Of a stretch of 64,000 nt of DNA, positions 61,631 through 64,000 are shown in pieces. Each line of letters opens with the position of its first letter. The first letter of the stretch is position 1. A model generated the notes under the pieces. That model had not been told where the DNA came from and made no database searches. It saw only the letters and a list, made by a program, of their open reading frames with translations. Made by a program: the position numbers and the translations under genes. This DNA comes from Clostridiaceae bacterium (GTDB lineage Bacteria; Bacillota; Clostridia; Clostridiales; Clostridiaceae): contig CABIZX010000001.1 of assembly GCA_902363375.1 (NCBI GenBank), positions 1,543,950-1,607,949 of the forward strand, in the 5' to 3' direction.

Positions 61631-61660
61631 AAATGTCTTAACTTTTTAGTTAAGACATTT
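61631..61660 (-). terminator. Rho-independent terminator of the amidase gene
   Basis: Perfect 13-bp arms AAATGTCTTAACT (61631-61643) and AGTTAAGACATTT (61648-61660); on the minus strand followed by TTTTATT. It lies about 20 bp past the stop. Confidence 0.85.
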
Positions 61661-61679
61661 TCTATTAAAAATAATTTAC

Positions 61680-63575
61680 TTATAATTTTATTCTAAATCT
61701 ATTTAGATTTGTATTACTAATTACTAGTGGACCACCTATTACATATACCTTACTTATGCTGTTTCTATTTTGATTAATAATATTCATTGCAGACTGTCTT
61801 ATTTCAGTATCATCATGTAATATTACAAAAGATTTATTCTTAGCCGCTAGTGTAGATACAGAAAGAGCATCTGGGAAATTAGTTCCAAGTGCTAGGTACA
61901 TATTGCTAACATTTAGAGACCCCTTGAACTTATTAAAAATTTTCTCGTTTGTTTCATACCTTGTTGCTCCGCCAAGTCTTTCAGCATTTTTCAAAGTTTT
62001 AGCTACAGCATCTGATATTACCCCTGATCCACCTATTACATAAGTCTTTGTTATATTGGAACTATTTAAATATGACCTTACATCATCTGTTATAGTGCTA
62101 TCTCTAGTTAGAAGAATTGGCATACCTTTAATTCCTGCAACTGCTGATATGGAAAGACTATCTGCAAAGTTCTCCCCAGTAGTAACTACAACTTCTCCTT
62201 TAACTCCCATTTCTTGTGCAATTTTTACAGAAGTTTCATATCTTTTTGCTCCGCCTAACCTTTTTGTAGTTATATTCATAGCTTTAATTTCATTTTCAAA
62301 GGTAGATGAAATAACACCTGTTCCTCCTACTATATATGCTTTTTTCACATTTAAAGTAGATAATAAATTCTTTAATTCTGATTGCTTACTTAAAGATTGA
62401 TTTTTAGCTAATAAAATTGGTGCATTATATTTAGCAGCTAGTGGACCTGCACATAACGCATCTGGATAATCATCTCCTGGTGCTATAACCACTGTGTCTG
62501 ATGATGTCCAACCTTTCTTTGCTGCTAAATATGAAGTTTCATATCTTGTACTTCCATATATTCTCTCTCCAGGTGTTGAAGGAAGTGAAATATTAGTGTT
62601 TAAATAATTAGTTATACCATTAACAATACCATTTGCTAGTAATTCTTGATATGAGTTAGTCTTCATTTTCATAGCTTCATTATAGTTACTAATAAAGCCA
62701 CATTCTACTAATGTTGAAGGCATCTTAGTTTCTCTAACCACATGATAATCATTGGTTTTTACTCCTCTATTATAAGCACCTGTGGTTTTTATTACTTCCT
62801 TTTGCACTGAATCTGCTACTGGTTTTGAAATTGCTCTATTAGGATAATAGTAAGTTTCTATCCCATAGGCTGCTGGTGTTGCAGCATTTATATGAATAGA
62901 TGCAAATACATCAGATCCTGAACTATTAGCCATAGAACTAATTTCTCTAAGTTCTAAAAACTTATCTGTAGTTCTACTCATTACTACTTCTATTCCTTGA
63001 GCAGCAAGAAGTCTTTGAACCTTAAGAGCTATAGATAATGTTAAATCCTTCTCTTGGAGTCCATTTCCAGTGGCTCCTGGATCTGTTCCACCATGTCCAG
63101 CATCAATAAATACTCTATAATTTCCAGTATTAGCTCTAGTATAACCAGCATCCACAGAACGTGCCATACTAGCTTTAGTTGGTGCTTGTACTTCTACTTG
63201 ATATACGTAAGATATTTCCTCACTATCAAGCATTATAAAGGTTTCTCCTGGGGCTACTCCAACAAATTGCCCATCTTCGTTTACTTTGACTACACTTTCA
63301 TCTCTAGAACTTAATTTAAAAGGAATTGAAGCTTCTTCTTCCGCTAAAAGATTAGTATGATCAATTACTTGTCCAACATCTATGGATAGACCATTTTTAA
63401 TTTGTAGATTGCTGCCTTCATTCTCACTTATTGTAGTTTCCAATTGCTTTTCTGTATTACTTATATTGCCATCTTCAGCCATTGCTAAGTTACCAAGTGG
63501 CGATACCATAGTAATTGCTAAGATCGTAGTCATTGCACACAGAAACTTTCTAATACGACTCTTACTTCTTCTCAC
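61680..63575 (-). CDS. N-acetylmuramoyl-L-alanine amidase with three CWB2 repeats
   Basis: A 631-residue secreted cell-wall hydrolase. Signal peptide about 1-33 (cleavage near NLAMA-ED); a short Ig-like/Big-type region to about 135; Amidase_3 domain about 150-325 with zinc ligands in IDAGHGGTDPGA, SIHINA and LVECGFISN. Three cell wall binding 2 repeats follow, each opening with R-[LI]-x-G-[GS]-x-R-Y-E-T (GSTRYETS, GGAKRYETS, GGATRYETN), which attach the protein to the anionic wall polymer. Start is GTG at 63575 after GGGGGAAAG. Monocistronic with its own terminator. Confidence 0.95.
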   Translation of the reverse strand: MRRSKSRIRKFLCAMTTILAITMVSPLGNLAMAEDGNISNTEKQLETTISENEGSNLQIKNGLSIDVGQVIDHTNLLAEEEASIPFKLSSRDESVVKVNEDGQFVGVAPGETFIMLDSEEISYVYQVEVQAPTKASMARSVDAGYTRANTGNYRVFIDAGHGGTDPGATGNGLQEKDLTLSIALKVQRLLAAQGIEVVMSRTTDKFLELREISSMANSSGSDVFASIHINAATPAAYGIETYYYPNRAISKPVADSVQKEVIKTTGAYNRGVKTNDYHVVRETKMPSTLVECGFISNYNEAMKMKTNSYQELLANGIVNGITNYLNTNISLPSTPGERIYGSTRYETSYLAAKKGWTSSDTVVIAPGDDYPDALCAGPLAAKYNAPILLAKNQSLSKQSELKNLLSTLNVKKAYIVGGTGVISSTFENEIKAMNITTKRLGGAKRYETSVKIAQEMGVKGEVVVTTGENFADSLSISAVAGIKGMPILLTRDSTITDDVRSYLNSSNITKTYVIGGSGVISDAVAKTLKNAERLGGATRYETNEKIFNKFKGSLNVSNMYLALGTNFPDALSVSTLAAKNKSFVILHDDTEIRQSAMNIINQNRNSISKVYVIGGPLVISNTNLNRFRIKL

Positions 63576-63984
63576 TCTTCTTTCCCCCTGTTATACATAA
63601 TTATACATTTTAAAACTAAAATATAGTCATTATTATTAAATTCTACATATGATATTCATATCCTCTTTTGTTTTTCACAAATAATGTAGAATTTATAATG
63701 TCTATATGTTTACCTAAAATATTATAGCATATAAAGAGGTCATATAAAATTAACTTTTTTTATAATATGATATGTATAGGTTTTAATAATAAAATCTAGT
63801 TATACTATCTAGCAATATATTTAGAAACTTAATTAAAGATTCCTTATGTACTATATATTAACTTGAATTATTATAAAAAGGATATATTATATTAAAATGG
63901 AACCTATAGAATAGACACTTTAAAAAGACTATTCATATAGGTTCTTTTTTGTGTACAATAAAAAACAGAAAGGTTGTGAATACC
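63576..63984. other. Divergent intergenic region with a leader hairpin
   Basis: About 400 bp between the amidase gene (minus) and a plus-strand gene at the edge. A plus-strand promoter (TTGAAT 63863-63868, TATTAT 63885-63890) would start RNA near 63897. Directly at that start GAACCTAT (63901-63908) pairs with ATATAGGTTC (63935-63944), with AATAG/CTATT inside, followed by TTTTTTG. This is a terminator-like hairpin 40 bp before the start codon. Otherwise nothing was found. Confidence 0.4.
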
Positions 63985-64000
63985 ATGAGTAAAAAGTTAT
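63985..64000 (+). CDS. 5' end of an unidentified gene, cut by window edge
   Basis: An ATG at 63985 follows GAAAGGTTGTGAATACC and reads MSKKL before the window ends. The AAAGG site and leader support a real start, but five codons give no clue to the product. Confidence 0.4.

Noticed and set aside
1..64000. CRISPR array, tRNA or rRNA genes
   Set aside because: No regularly spaced direct repeats of CRISPR type, no cloverleaf with a T-loop GTTCRANNC and no rRNA motifs were seen on either strand.

Overview
The window comes from a low-GC, spore-forming Firmicute, most likely Clostridium sensu stricto. The AT-rich intergenic DNA, strong GGAGG ribosome-binding sites, CWB2-type cell-wall amidase, GH25 lysozyme and the xpaC-telA-lemA-TPM envelope cluster all point there. 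I cannot name the species from sequence alone.

Layout. (1) About 1-34611, all on the minus strand: most of an HK97-type siphovirus prophage. Read in the direction of transcription (right to left) it has a DeoR-type regulator, two small paralogues, DUF2800 nuclease-like protein, DUF2815 protein, family A DNA polymerase, sigma-like factor, VirE primase-helicase, VRR-NUC, SNF2 helicase, MazF-like protein, DUF1492 late regulator, HNH nuclease, a membrane/zinc/coiled-coil protein, ParB-methylase, amidoligase/GGCT pair, small and large terminase, portal, ClpP-like protease, capsid, head-tail joining genes, tail tube, tail chaperones with a -1 frameshift, tape measure, distal tail, tail endopeptidase and the start of a further tail gene cut by the left edge. 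No integrase, repressor of the CI type, holin or endolysin is visible; these must lie to the left or be missing. Several cargo genes interrupt the late operon: a McrBC/LlaJI-like restriction pair between terminase and portal with its own promoter and terminator, an HNH-AP2 endonuclease after portal, and YkvA and GIY-YIG genes inside the tail cluster.

(2) About 34612-43687: a defence-rich stretch on the minus strand. It starts with gene-poor DNA full of inverted repeats and tandem terminators, then a broken Abi_C-type abortive-infection gene, a phospholipase-D-like protein, a broken PC4/YdbC gene and a complete type I restriction-modification operon (hsdM-hsdS-hsdR). hsdS carries a 12-bp tandem repeat encoding a TAEL spacer, the arrangement known from EcoR124I to change the recognition-site spacing.

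(3) About 43961-57166: chromosomal genes: rlmD-type rRNA methyltransferase (minus strand), TetR regulator, a mntP-radical SAM operon, the xpaC-telA-lemA-TPM-TPM envelope/stress cluster, a MATE transporter behind an attenuator-like leader, and a TSUP permease behind a structured leader.

(4) About 57200-64000: two small hypothetical genes, then on the minus strand a GH25 lysozyme-FN3 protein with a very long His/Asp/Cys-rich tail, a secreted DUF4163/DUF3298 protein, and a secreted amidase with three CWB2 repeats. The first codons of a plus-strand gene lie at the right edge.

The most unusual points are the self-contained restriction cassette inside the phage late operon, the TAEL repeat in hsdS, the metal-binding-like GH25 tail, the amidoligase/GGCT cassette, and several unexplained structured non-coding elements (34216-34319, 54604-54692, 56221-56395).
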